Shown piece by piece: positions 26,670 to 34,298 of a DNA stretch of 64,000 nucleotides (position 1 is its first letter; each line of letters begins with the position of its first letter). Location: the NCBI GenBank assembly GCA_963761475.1, contig CAVXGT010000013.1, forward strand, positions 320,438 through 384,437, written 5' to 3'. Under the pieces are notes generated by a model, which was not told where the DNA came from, did no database searches, and was given only the letters and a program-made list of their open reading frames with translations. The position numbers and the translations under genes are program-made. Source of the stretch: Ga0077555 sp963761475 (GTDB lineage Bacteria; Pseudomonadota; Alphaproteobacteria; Rhizobiales; Hyphomicrobiaceae).

Positions 26670-27923
26670 CTACAAGGTAATGCGTAGAGCCGAGAGGCGC
26701 TCGGCGATGGTCCTAAAGGCGCTCACGAGCGTGATATTATCGTCGGCCTGGAAGGCATGGGCTGATGATGTCGCGCAGCCATCGAGCAGGGCCTGGGCTG
26801 CGTTGGGCGCTTGGAAGGCCACGGTGTAGACGATGACGCCTTCCGCCTTCATGCGGGTGCACAGGCGGGCTGCCTGTTCAGGCGAACTGTTGAGGGTGCC
26901 CAGATTGGTCGAGTTGAAACCGGCGCCAGGGATGTAGCTCGTATTAAACTCGCCATCGGTCATCAGCAGCACGGCCTTGATAACCTTTTCGTGGTTTGCC
27001 TTGGGTTTGCTGTCGGCCGGCCAGATGTGCTGCCAAGTGTGCGATACTAGGTACCAGCCCCAGGCCAGACCGATATGGCCTGCAGTCCAGCCGTCGGTCC
27101 GCAAGGCGTTGATCTGGGTCGTCAGGGCATTGGTATCAGCCGTCAGAGGCGTGACCGCCGAGCGCGGGCAATAATACTTGCCATTGGCACGGCCACTCGA
27201 GACGCCCAGACTATCGGCGCCGCTCGGGGCGACGTTGGTATCATTATTGATGCCGCGGCGCTCGACGACGCAATTGTCGGGGCTCAGGCCACCGGAAACG
27301 GTTGCGGCATAGGGGCCGGCATTGACCGCAGCGCTATAAGGTGCAATCGCGACGCGCACATAACCGGCAGGTGTTTCGGGTGTAATAATGTTTGCGACCA
27401 GGGTGCGCGCTGCTGATTTCAAACCGTCGATCTTGCTGCACGGCTGGCACATGGAACCGGTGATATCCAGCACCAGGGCGAGTTCGATCTGTTTTTCGTT
27501 ATAGGTCACCTTGGTGGAGCGGGGATAATCGAACGACAAAACGCCGGCCAACTGAGCGAAGGTCGTTGCGACCTTGACCTCGACCGCCACGTCGACCTCG
27601 CCTTTGTTGCGATTTATACGCACGGTCGGGCCAACCACCGACACGCCCGTGATGGGTGTCGAGGAAAAGTGGGCGGCAAAGAACCGCTGGGCGCGATCTT
27701 CGACATCGGCGTCGGAGTAGGTGTCATCATCCAGCATCTTGGCTGCCGCCAGAGCGGACGCGTCGAGCGCTGAGCCAATGCGAGTGGAAATATTGTAAGC
27801 GCGGGCACTATCGATGGCGATGCCAACGGTCAAAACAACCAAAAATATCGAAAGACCGAACAGAATAGAAATTGTTCCACGATCATCTCGAACGAAGCTT
27901 CTGAACCATACTGACATTGGCAC
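26670..27923 (-). CDS. TadG-like protein with von Willebrand A domain
   Basis: A 417-residue protein. Residues 1-40 contain DDRGTISILFGLSIFLVVLT, the TadE/TadG-type transmembrane start, followed by SALDASALAAAKML, which is typical of Flp/Tad pilus pseudopilin-like proteins. A vWA domain starts near 147: LALVLDITGSMCQPCSKIDG, a MIDAS motif DxTGSM rather than DxSxS, with VLLMTDGEFNTSY further on. It is probably anchored in the inner membrane with a periplasmic vWA domain. No other tad genes are adjacent. A 46-bp gap separates it from the ABC exporter upstream-to-downstream on the same strand. Confidence 0.87.
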   Translation of the reverse strand: MPMSVWFRSFVRDDRGTISILFGLSIFLVVLTVGIAIDSARAYNISTRIGSALDASALAAAKMLDDDTYSDADVEDRAQRFFAAHFSSTPITGVSVVGPTVRINRNKGEVDVAVEVKVATTFAQLAGVLSFDYPRSTKVTYNEKQIELALVLDITGSMCQPCSKIDGLKSAARTLVANIITPETPAGYVRVAIAPYSAAVNAGPYAATVSGGLSPDNCVVERRGINNDTNVAPSGADSLGVSSGRANGKYYCPRSAVTPLTADTNALTTQINALRTDGWTAGHIGLAWGWYLVSHTWQHIWPADSKPKANHEKVIKAVLLMTDGEFNTSYIPGAGFNSTNLGTLNSSPEQAARLCTRMKAEGVIVYTVAFQAPNAAQALLDGCATSSAHAFQADDNITLVSAFRTIAERLSALRITL

Positions 27924-28477
27924 CGCTCGAGCTTTCGGGTGATACTATTCGCCTCATTTTCCCGGCGAGTTGCTAAAATTCTTTTAAAATTCGTACACTG
28001 CTAATAATCGAGCCCGTCGTATCGACTGTGGGCATGACCTTCCGGCACTTGTGTCGTTCGTTCAGGTCAGCGGTTAACTCGGGATTGCCGGGGCCATCGG
28101 AGGGCGACCAACGCCCGACTGACGCTCAACAGGTCTAGGGCCTGAGCCCTGTCGCCCGAGTGCGAGTCGTGGCCAACCCCTTGCTGTTGGCCGCGCCACT
28201 GGCCGGACGGCACGCACTCCCACTCCCGGTCCCGGCTGGGCGCTGCGCTGCGGCCCCCCCCCCTCACCAACCTTCACGCTCGCCGTCCGGCCCCTCACTT
28301 GCGCCATCCCCAGCGGCCTCCTCACACATTCGTGAATAAGATACGATACGTTCCCTATTTACATGAAAGATGAACGGCGTTAAGTTCTGGTCATCGGACG
28401 GGACAAACACCCCGGACGGACCAGACAACCCCGGGGATCAGGCCAAAGCGCCACCCCAGACCCAACGGAGACCTTCC
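27924..28477. other. Intergenic region with GC-rich inverted repeat upstream of the peptide genes
   Basis: 554 bp. The first 100 bp is AT-rich and probably holds the tadG-like promoter. From 28120 to 28310 the sequence is extremely GC-rich. It contains an 11-bp inverted repeat, GGCCGGACGGC at 28201-28211 and GCCGTCCGGCC at 28282-28292, and a run of ten C residues between. No coding potential is convincing. The segment 28330-28377 is AT-rich and probably contains the promoter of the small peptide genes. Confidence 0.45.
28201..28292. repeat. 11-bp inverted repeat with 70-bp GC-rich loop
   Basis: Arms GGCCGGACGGC and GCCGTCCGGCC are perfect complements. The loop includes a C10 tract. It could fold into a stable structured RNA or be a remnant of a mobile element; nothing more specific can be said. 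Confidence 0.4.
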
Positions 28478-28621
28478 ATGAAGACGCTCGTCGCCTCGAT
28501 CCTCGCCCTCGGCCTGCTGGCTGGTGCAGCTTCCGCCTCCACCCTGACCCCGGTCCAAGCGGACAACACCACCGCCGAGTGGTGCGCCCCCTACTACGGC
28601 CACTAAGCCCGCAGGTGCCGG
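28456..28621 (+). repeat. Tandem repeat, copy 1 (peptide gene unit)
   Basis: A 166-bp unit repeated at 28681-28846 with a 225-bp period. It covers the ribosome-binding region, the whole 42-codon gene and the left arm of a following hairpin. The two copies differ at only a few positions. Confidence 0.9.
28478..28606 (+). CDS. Small secreted peptide precursor, copy 1 (42 residues)
   Basis: A 42-residue open frame preceded by CGGAGACC as ribosome-binding site. It begins MKTLVASILALGLLAGAASA, a textbook signal peptide with an A-S-A cleavage site at residue 20. This leaves a 22-residue mature peptide ending WCAPYYGH with a single cysteine. The protein sequence is identical to copy 2, 225 bp downstream, although the DNA differs. 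A hairpin follows at 28614-28637. I do not recognise the family. Possible roles are a peptide signal, a modified-peptide precursor or a small envelope factor; none is shown. Confidence 0.75.
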   Translation: MKTLVASILALGLLAGAASASTLTPVQADNTTAEWCAPYYGH

Positions 28622-28637
28622 CCTCAAACCCGGCACC
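28614..28637 (+). terminator. Hairpin after peptide copy 1 (possible attenuator)
   Basis: Perfect 8-bp stem GGTGCCGG/CCGGCACC with an 8-nt loop, directly after the stop codon of copy 1. No T-tract follows, so it may stabilise the transcript or attenuate rather than terminate. An equivalent hairpin follows copy 2 although the loops differ in sequence. Confidence 0.5.
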
Positions 28638-28680
28638 GACCACCCAGACCCCGGACATCGACCTCAGATCACACCCACAT

Positions 28681-28846
28681 CCAGACCCAACGGAGACCTC
28701 CCATGAAGACGCTCGTCGCCTCGATCCTCGCCCTCGGCCTGCTGGCTGGTGCGGCTTCCGCCTCCACCCTGACCCCGGTCCAGGCGGACAACACCACCGC
28801 TGAGTGGTGCGCCCCCTACTACGGCCACTAAGCCCGCAGGTGCCGG
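28681..28846 (+). repeat. Tandem repeat, copy 2 (peptide gene unit)
   Basis: Second copy of the 166-bp unit starting at 28456. Differences inside the coding part are GCA/GCG, CAA/CAG and GCC/GCT, all synonymous. Confidence 0.9.
28703..28831 (+). CDS. Small secreted peptide precursor, copy 2 (42 residues)
   Basis: Encodes exactly the same 42 residues as copy 1: a 20-residue signal peptide ending ASA and a mature peptide ending WCAPYYGH. All three coding differences from copy 1 are synonymous third-position changes, which argues that the peptide sequence is under selection. The same ribosome-binding CGGAGACC precedes it. It is followed by hairpin 28839-28862 and by a strong terminator at 28962, so both copies are probably on one transcript. 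Confidence 0.75.
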   Translation: MKTLVASILALGLLAGAASASTLTPVQADNTTAEWCAPYYGH

Positions 28847-28862
28847 ACTGACCCCCGGCACC
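28839..28862 (+). terminator. Hairpin after peptide copy 2
   Basis: 8-bp stem GGTGCCGG/CCGGCACC in the same position relative to the stop codon as after copy 1. The loop sequence has changed but the stem is intact. Confidence 0.5.
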
Positions 28863-28961
28863 TTCGCCCCAAGATCATTCCCCTCTGGATTATTCAGCCC
28901 GGCATCGCTGGTCCTCAACGTGGTCGTCGGGTACATATTGCCAATACATATTACATGAGCT

Positions 28962-28989
28962 CCCCGGCACCCCTCGGTGCCGGGGTTTT
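28962..28989 (+). terminator. Rho-independent terminator of the peptide transcript
   Basis: 9-bp perfect stem CCCCGGCAC/GTGCCGGGG with a 6-nt loop followed by TTTT. The T-tract is on the plus strand, so it ends the small-peptide transcript, just before the 3' end of the convergent LysM gene. Confidence 0.8.
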
Positions 28990-29016
28990 CGCATGCGGCG
29001 ATGGCCTGCTGGCCGA

Positions 29017-30786
29017 TCAGTCGGGGATGAAGAGCTTCTGGCAGGGGCGGATGACATCGACTTCATTGATGCGTCCCCGGTTCGCGCGGAGAATGCGCCG
29101 ATATTCGCGTCCCGTCCCGTAATGTGCCTTTGCGATGACGGTGAGGGAATCGCCGGAGGCGACGACGTACCAGCCGGGCCGCTGAACAACCACTCCCGCG
29201 CCGGTGCAATCGGGCTCGACGTTGGCGCCGCCTGCGATGGACTTGCCATGCGCCGGGCCTCGGGCGGCGAAGCCTCCGGGTCGCGGGATTTCGCTCGGGC
29301 GCACGATCGCCGCGGTGCCGGACTTGGCCGAGCCGATGGATCGCGTGCCAGGCGCAGGCGGGACCGTTGCGACTCGCCGTCCTGAATGAGACTTACTCTT
29401 GGATGAATTTGCGGGATTGCGGCTGTCCGCATCGCCTGCGGCCACTTTCGGAATGGCATTTGCCAACGCTGCAGCCTCTCGCGCTGCGCGCAGCACCTCG
29501 TTTTCAGCGGCCTTGGCGGCAATACGGGCAGCGGCGGCGGCTGCCTTGTCGGCCTCGATCCGGGCGCGGCGGGCTTCGGCCTGCGCCTTCTTTTCTTCCG
29601 CGAGGCGGGCCTTCTTTGCTTCGGCCTTTTCCGTCTCCTTGGCTTCGGCAAGGCGGGCTTCTTCGGCACGCTGCACGTCGGCCAGCCGACGAGCCTCGGC
29701 TGCCCGCCATTCGGCCGCGGCTTCCTTGCGGTCGGCTTCGGCCTTGGCGATATCTGCTCGCCGGCGCTGATTATCGGCAATCCTGGCCGCCTCGGCAGCC
29801 TTGCGAGCGATCTCGGCGCGCCGGGCCTCGTCCCTCAGGCGCTCGTTCTCGACTTGCTGCGCCTTCGCAAGACGTTCACGCTCGGCTTTCTGCTCGGCCT
29901 CCTTGGCGAGACGGTCGGCTTTGGCGCGCGCCTTCGCCTCCTGTTCCAGCGCTGCCTGTCTGGCTTTCGCGGCAGCTTGCGGGCTGGCTGCCTGGTCCGT
30001 TGGCTGCTGCGGCGGCCCGGGCTGCTCGGCGGCGGAGCCTGAGGCCTTCGCGGGGGCTGAGACCTTCGCGGGGGCTGAGGACGCAGCCGCTTCCGGCGCG
30101 GGCGTCGCCAGTCGGTCGACGATATTCTCCTGGAAGGCCGTGTTTGCCTCGTTGATGGCTGCGACGGCCTTGTCGATGACACTATCTCCAGATGGTTCGC
30201 CACTCCCAGACGACGGTTGGTTTGCAGCCGGCGCCTCTTGAACCGTGACGGTTGGCGGCGTCTCGGCCGTTGGTGGCGCCTCAGCCAGAGGCGGCAGAAC
30301 CTTGGGTGGTGCGACTTCGGTCGCAGCCGGAGCTGGCGCGCGGGTCTCGGTCGCAGACGGAGCCGCGCGCTCCGTTGTGCTCCGGCGGGCAGCGTCGGCC
30401 ACGGGATTGGGTGCCGTTGGCTCGGACAGGCGACGGATGACGTCGGAATATCCGCGTTTTGCCCGCACGAGCCAGTCGACGCCGCTCTCAAGCTCGCGCT
30501 GGGTCGCCTGGGCGACGTGCTGGCGTGGCTGAGTTGCATCGCGAGCGGCCGCGCCAGTGGTGGCGCCGTTCTTTTCACCGATGATCTCGTCATAGGCGCC
30601 GCGTGCCCTGTCAGCCAGGTCTCGGGCGCGCTGCGGGCTGTCCTGGCTGTGCTGCGCGTTACCGCCCGAATCTGTGGCCTCGACAGGCGACGGGAGGGCC
30701 ACAACCGGGAGCATCAGCGTTGCCGCCAGAAGCCATCCCCGTGGCCCCAGCCCCGCTCGCTGCCCCCTGTCGTGCCTAACCGCCAT
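29017..30786 (-). CDS. Exported LysM protein with long Ala/Glu/Arg coiled coil
   Basis: A 589-residue protein. A signal peptide is visible at residues about 15-38 (GWLLAATLMLPVVALPSPVEA). Residues 40-130 are helical, and 130-270 are Pro/Ala-rich and probably disordered. Residues about 270-450 form a long charged coiled coil rich in A, E, R and K (repeats such as AEARRLADVQRAEEARLAEA). A C-terminal LysM domain follows, WYVVASGDSLTVIAKAHYGT to NRGRINEVDVIRPCQKLFIP. LysM binds peptidoglycan, so the protein may tether or scaffold in the periplasm, somewhat like TolA or other envelope-spanning proteins. Two cysteines flank the LysM (DCTG and PCQK) and could form a disulfide. Confidence 0.85.
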   Translation of the reverse strand: MAVRHDRGQRAGLGPRGWLLAATLMLPVVALPSPVEATDSGGNAQHSQDSPQRARDLADRARGAYDEIIGEKNGATTGAAARDATQPRQHVAQATQRELESGVDWLVRAKRGYSDVIRRLSEPTAPNPVADAARRSTTERAAPSATETRAPAPAATEVAPPKVLPPLAEAPPTAETPPTVTVQEAPAANQPSSGSGEPSGDSVIDKAVAAINEANTAFQENIVDRLATPAPEAAASSAPAKVSAPAKASGSAAEQPGPPQQPTDQAASPQAAAKARQAALEQEAKARAKADRLAKEAEQKAERERLAKAQQVENERLRDEARRAEIARKAAEAARIADNQRRRADIAKAEADRKEAAAEWRAAEARRLADVQRAEEARLAEAKETEKAEAKKARLAEEKKAQAEARRARIEADKAAAAAARIAAKAAENEVLRAAREAAALANAIPKVAAGDADSRNPANSSKSKSHSGRRVATVPPAPGTRSIGSAKSGTAAIVRPSEIPRPGGFAARGPAHGKSIAGGANVEPDCTGAGVVVQRPGWYVVASGDSLTVIAKAHYGTGREYRRILRANRGRINEVDVIRPCQKLFIPD

Positions 30787-31215
30787 GCTCTTGCTCCGTA
30801 TCGCTTCGTCAGTGGCCTGACGCCTGCAATGACACTTGCGCTGCCACAGAGCCGCCAGGCGCCGGCGAGGGCTCCCACATGCTCGAAAGTGCGTTGTGAT
30901 AGCATAATTTTAGTGGTTTTTCGGAGCCGCCACAAATGATGGCTGGCGTGGGCGGACTATTCTCTGCCTACTGGTAAAGATCAGCAGCGCTGCAGGTGGG
31001 AGGGGTCGCGAGCGGCGCCATCTTGCGGAGCGGTTGGCATGTTGGCAGCACGAGCGGCATTGCTGCCATACCAAAGTGGCGCAGGCTCATAGCGGTGAGC
31101 CACTGATGGCGGTCTGAGTGTCGCAATTCCGGCGGGCTTCACCACATAAGATGCTTTCCGGCCGAGCGGTCCGTTTGTTCGATCCGGACTACACCTATCA
31201 GGAAGAGCAGATTTC
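30787..31215. other. Divergent intergenic region between LysM and LOG genes
   Basis: 429 bp. It contains a good sigma-70-type promoter for the LysM gene (30907-30935). On the LOG side an AGGAAGAG ribosome-binding site precedes the ATG at 31216, but no clear promoter was recognised. No coding sequence is supported. Confidence 0.5.
30907..30935 (-). promoter_or_regulatory. Predicted sigma-70 promoter of the LysM gene
   Basis: On the minus strand, TTGTGG (30935-30930) is followed after exactly 17 bp by TAAAAT (30912-30907). It lies about 120 bp upstream of the LysM start codon in a locally AT-rich stretch. Confidence 0.55.
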
Positions 31216-31878
31216 ATGAGCAAGGCAAAGCACAAGCCCCAAAAGGCCCGCGATCCCGGGCCTGCCGATACTGGCAAGGCGTGTCCAGAGCGTTCAATCT
31301 GCGTATTTTGCGGATCTGGCCCTGGCAACAACCCCGCCTATGTGGCCGCGGCGCAAACGCTGGGCATGGCCATGGCCAAGTCCGAGATCGGGCTCGTCTA
31401 CGGTGGCGGCAGCCTCGGTCTGATGGGCGAGGTTGCGCGCGCCGTGCTGACTCACGGTGGCTATGTCACCGGCATCATCCCCGAATTCCTGTCGGAAAAG
31501 GAACGGATGCTACGCGACGTCGACGAACTCGTCGTGACCAAGGACATGCATGAGCGGAAGCGGTTGATGTTCGAGCGATCGGACGCGTTCGTGGCGCTTC
31601 CCGGAGGGATTGGCACACTCGAAGAGTTGATCGAGCAACTGACCTGGGCGCAGCTCGGGCGTCATGACAAGCCGATCGTCTTGGCTGACATTGTGGGCTT
31701 CTGGGGGCCGCTGAAGGCCTTGATCGAGCATATGCGGGCCGAGGCGTTCATTCGGCAGGGGCTGGAAGTGCGCTACCAGGTGGTCGCGAGTGCCGAAGAG
31801 ATCGTGCCGCTGGTCGTGCAGGCGTTCGCTGCGGGCGCCGGACGCAAGACGGACCCGACGCTAGCGGAGCGGTTCTAG
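31216..31878 (+). CDS. LOG family protein (cytokinin riboside 5'-monophosphate phosphoribohydrolase-like)
   Basis: A 220-residue Rossmann-fold protein of the LOG/TIGR00730 family. It shows ICVFCGSGPGNNPAYVAAA at the start, LVYGGGSLGLMGEVARAV, and the active-site block ALPGGIGTLEELIEQLTWAQ (PGGxGTxxE). Such enzymes release adenine or cytokinin base from the nucleoside 5'-monophosphate; in bacteria they serve in nucleotide salvage or hormone production. The N-terminal 20 residues are extra and basic. The AGGAAGAG box supports the start at 31216. Confidence 0.92.
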   Translation: MSKAKHKPQKARDPGPADTGKACPERSICVFCGSGPGNNPAYVAAAQTLGMAMAKSEIGLVYGGGSLGLMGEVARAVLTHGGYVTGIIPEFLSEKERMLRDVDELVVTKDMHERKRLMFERSDAFVALPGGIGTLEELIEQLTWAQLGRHDKPIVLADIVGFWGPLKALIEHMRAEAFIRQGLEVRYQVVASAEEIVPLVVQAFAAGAGRKTDPTLAERF

Positions 31879-31957
31879 CTCGTAGCCGTTCTTCGCTCGC
31901 TTGCGGCGCGAGCGTTGCGCGTCTCATTTCCGGCGAGGCGACGGAGCAGAGTGTGCC

Positions 31958-32875
31958 TCAGGCAGGGCGATAGAATCGCCTGCCCTTGGGGCCCAATCCG
32001 TCGACCTTATGCTCGCCAAGATCAACGAAGGGCATGCGGGCGTCGAGGCGCTCCTTGACGGCCTCGCTCACGACCACGTCGCAGCCAAGACCGCCAGCGA
32101 TCTTTTCCATGCGGAAGGCAACGGTGACATCGAGGCCCGAAAGGCTGTCCTCGCCAAGCGAGGCGCTGCCACCCAGGGCAATCGAGCCGTAGTGCAGCAC
32201 GACCCGGAAGGCCGGTCCGCGGCCTTGCGCCTGCATGGCTCGCAACTCGCCCAACGCCTTGGCGACGCGGGCTCCGCCGTCACCGTCATCCAGCCAGTAG
32301 GCGAAATAGCCGTCACCCAGGAACTTGTTGATGGTGCCGCCGTTGCCATCGACGATTTCCTTGCACTCCCCCATCCACCGACCAACCTGCATGGCGAGAT
32401 CCGTCGGGGAGAGGCGGGCGGCAAGCGCGGTCGAGCCCTTGATGTCGGCGATCAGCAGCCAGCAGTCGGCATTCTTGATGTTGATGATGGTCTGGGCCGA
32501 AGCGCGGGTGGTGGCCTCCGGCGTGTGGCGCACAGCGATCTGGCGGAAAGTGACGGCGGAATCTCCGAGAGTGAGACCGTCGCCATCGTTCAGGCGGGTC
32601 GGCAAGGTGACGCGGCGGCCGTTGAGGTACGTGCCGTTGCCGCTTCCCAGGTCGATCACCCAGTATTCGGTTTCGTCCTGCTTGTGGACCAAGGCATGGC
32701 GGCGGGAGACGCGACCATCGTCAAGGACGACATTGTTGGTGTTGGAACGGCCGAGGGAACAGGTTGCATGCACCGGCCAGCGTCGGCCATTCGCATCCTC
32801 GAGCCAGACATTGGAAACATCCATCAAACCACTCTCGTCGCAAAAATCGGCCAAACCGGCCTTGTCAACCGTCAC
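31958..32875 (-). CDS. FHA domain - class III adenylate/guanylate cyclase fusion
   Basis: Signal-transduction protein with an N-terminal FHA domain (residues about 35-110: CSLGRSNTNNVVLDDGRVSR, then VIDLGSGNGTYLNG). A class III nucleotidyl cyclase catalytic domain follows (about 135-300: LLIADIKGSTALAARL, then NKFLGDGYFAYWLDD). The first metal Asp (ADIKGST) and second (GDGYFA) are present. FHA domains bind phosphothreonine, so cyclic nucleotide production may respond to a Ser/Thr kinase. The start is either GTG at 32875 or, with a better GAGAG ribosome-binding site, ATG at 32824 (MDVSNVWLED). No kinase lies nearby. Confidence 0.88.
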   Translation of the reverse strand: MTVDKAGLADFCDESGLMDVSNVWLEDANGRRWPVHATCSLGRSNTNNVVLDDGRVSRRHALVHKQDETEYWVIDLGSGNGTYLNGRRVTLPTRLNDGDGLTLGDSAVTFRQIAVRHTPEATTRASAQTIINIKNADCWLLIADIKGSTALAARLSPTDLAMQVGRWMGECKEIVDGNGGTINKFLGDGYFAYWLDDGDGGARVAKALGELRAMQAQGRGPAFRVVLHYGSIALGGSASLGEDSLSGLDVTVAFRMEKIAGGLGCDVVVSEAVKERLDARMPFVDLGEHKVDGLGPKGRRFYRPA

Positions 32876-33131
32876 CCACTCGTCCGTATGCCTGGAAGCG
32901 CTGATAATTTGTCATGGGCTGCGGGTTCTGGCGAGACAATCCCACGAATCCGTCGGCTGCAAAACGCCGACCGTCGCCCTGGACGGCCGGCTCGGGCGGA
33001 GCGCAATCTAGCAACTCCGCCGGCCTCGATCCATCCTGCCGGCTGCACGCGGTTTACAGGGAGCCGGCGGTTGTCCTTGGCAGTTCCCGAAATGACCTGT
33101 TCAAGCCATAAATCGCCACCATATTGAGGGC

Positions 33132-34148
33132 ATGCGACAGACATTTGCATACGGGCGCGGCCGGCGCCCCCTCTCGGCTCTGCTCGACGACCAGCAAATC
33201 GCCGAGCATCGTCGGCGCAACGACCTGCACTCGGTGCTGCTGATCGGCGGCATCGGCTCGATCGTGCTGCTGGCTGGCGCCATCCTTTGGTCGTGGACGA
33301 CGGCGATCCTTGCGGTGGGCATCGTCATCATCATGGCGCTGGTGAGCCCGCGGGTCGCGCCAGAGACGGTCATGCGGCTCTACAGGGCACAGCGCATCGA
33401 TCGTCGCCACGGCGGACAACTGTTGCACATGGTCGAGGCGCTGGCCGATCGCGCCGAATTGCGCCGCCACCCCGAGCTTTATGTGATCCCCTCCTCCACT
33501 CTCAACGCCTTCGCCACCGGCACGCGCGACAATGCCGCCATCGCGGTGACGGAGGGACTGCTGCGCCGGCTCGGGCTGCGCGAGATCGCCGGCGTCATCG
33601 CGCACGAGATCAGCCACATTCGCAACAATGATCTCAGGGTGATGGCGATTGCCGACGGCCTGACGCGGTTCATGCAGATGCTGGCCTACATGGGCGTATT
33701 CCTCGCCGTCGTCAGCGTGCCTGCCGCCATCTTCGGACACAAGCCGTTTCCGTTGCTCGGGATCGTGCTGCTCTACCTCGCACCAATGCTGACGAGCATG
33801 CTGCAGATGGGATTGTCGCGGGCGCGGGAATACGATGCCGATCTCGAAGCGGCCATGCTGACGGGCGATCCGCAGGGGCTCGCCTCGGCGCTGGGTACAC
33901 TCGAGCGCCACCAGGGGCGGTTCTGGGAGGATCTGATGCTGCCCGTGCCGGCGCGGCGGATCCCGCATCCATCCCTGCTGCGCAGTCATCCTGCGACAGA
34001 GGACCGAATTCGACGTCTTGAGCAGTTGTCGCCGGGCGGGGCGGGTTTGAAGCCCATACAGTTCGGCAGCGAGCCGCTGTTCACGCTGGTCGGGCTCGGC
34101 AGCGTCAGTCACGCGCCGCGTCAGCGGGCTTTTGGTTTCTGGTACTGA
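33132..34148 (+). CDS. HtpX-like M48 zinc metalloprotease
   Basis: Integral inner-membrane protease of 338 residues, related to HtpX, which degrades misfolded membrane proteins. The N terminus has two transmembrane segments between about 37 and 75. The zinc motif HEISH lies in IAGVIAHEISHIRNNDLRVM (near residue 158), and the third ligand is in SRAREYDADLEAAML (near 235). Two more hydrophobic segments lie between these. The C-terminal region continues beyond the usual HtpX end. It is divergent from the FHA-cyclase gene. Confidence 0.88.
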   Translation: MRQTFAYGRGRRPLSALLDDQQIAEHRRRNDLHSVLLIGGIGSIVLLAGAILWSWTTAILAVGIVIIMALVSPRVAPETVMRLYRAQRIDRRHGGQLLHMVEALADRAELRRHPELYVIPSSTLNAFATGTRDNAAIAVTEGLLRRLGLREIAGVIAHEISHIRNNDLRVMAIADGLTRFMQMLAYMGVFLAVVSVPAAIFGHKPFPLLGIVLLYLAPMLTSMLQMGLSRAREYDADLEAAMLTGDPQGLASALGTLERHQGRFWEDLMLPVPARRIPHPSLLRSHPATEDRIRRLEQLSPGGAGLKPIQFGSEPLFTLVGLGSVSHAPRQRAFGFWY

Positions 34149-34298
34149 GACCTTCACGCCGCCCTGGACGTGCCGGGCGAAGGCGTGTTCATAGGCCGTT
34201 CACGCGACCTCATAGAAGCTGGTCCGCGCGCTATGGCATGATACGGAGATATCGCGTCGTGAGCGCGCACAGCCCCACATCGCATGGAGCGTGGGACC

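Noticed and set aside
28067..28325. Minus-strand open frames in the GC-rich gap before the peptide genes
   Set aside because: Composition is dominated by GC skew (runs of G, R, P); no ribosome-binding site or homology.
28456..28846. CRISPR array
   Set aside because: Only two 166-bp units, each a complete coding gene; no short regularly spaced repeats were seen anywhere in the window and no cas genes.
33054..34157. 367-codon minus-strand open frame opposite the HtpX-like gene
   Set aside because: The plus strand carries an HExxH membrane protease with correct topology; the antisense frame has no motif.
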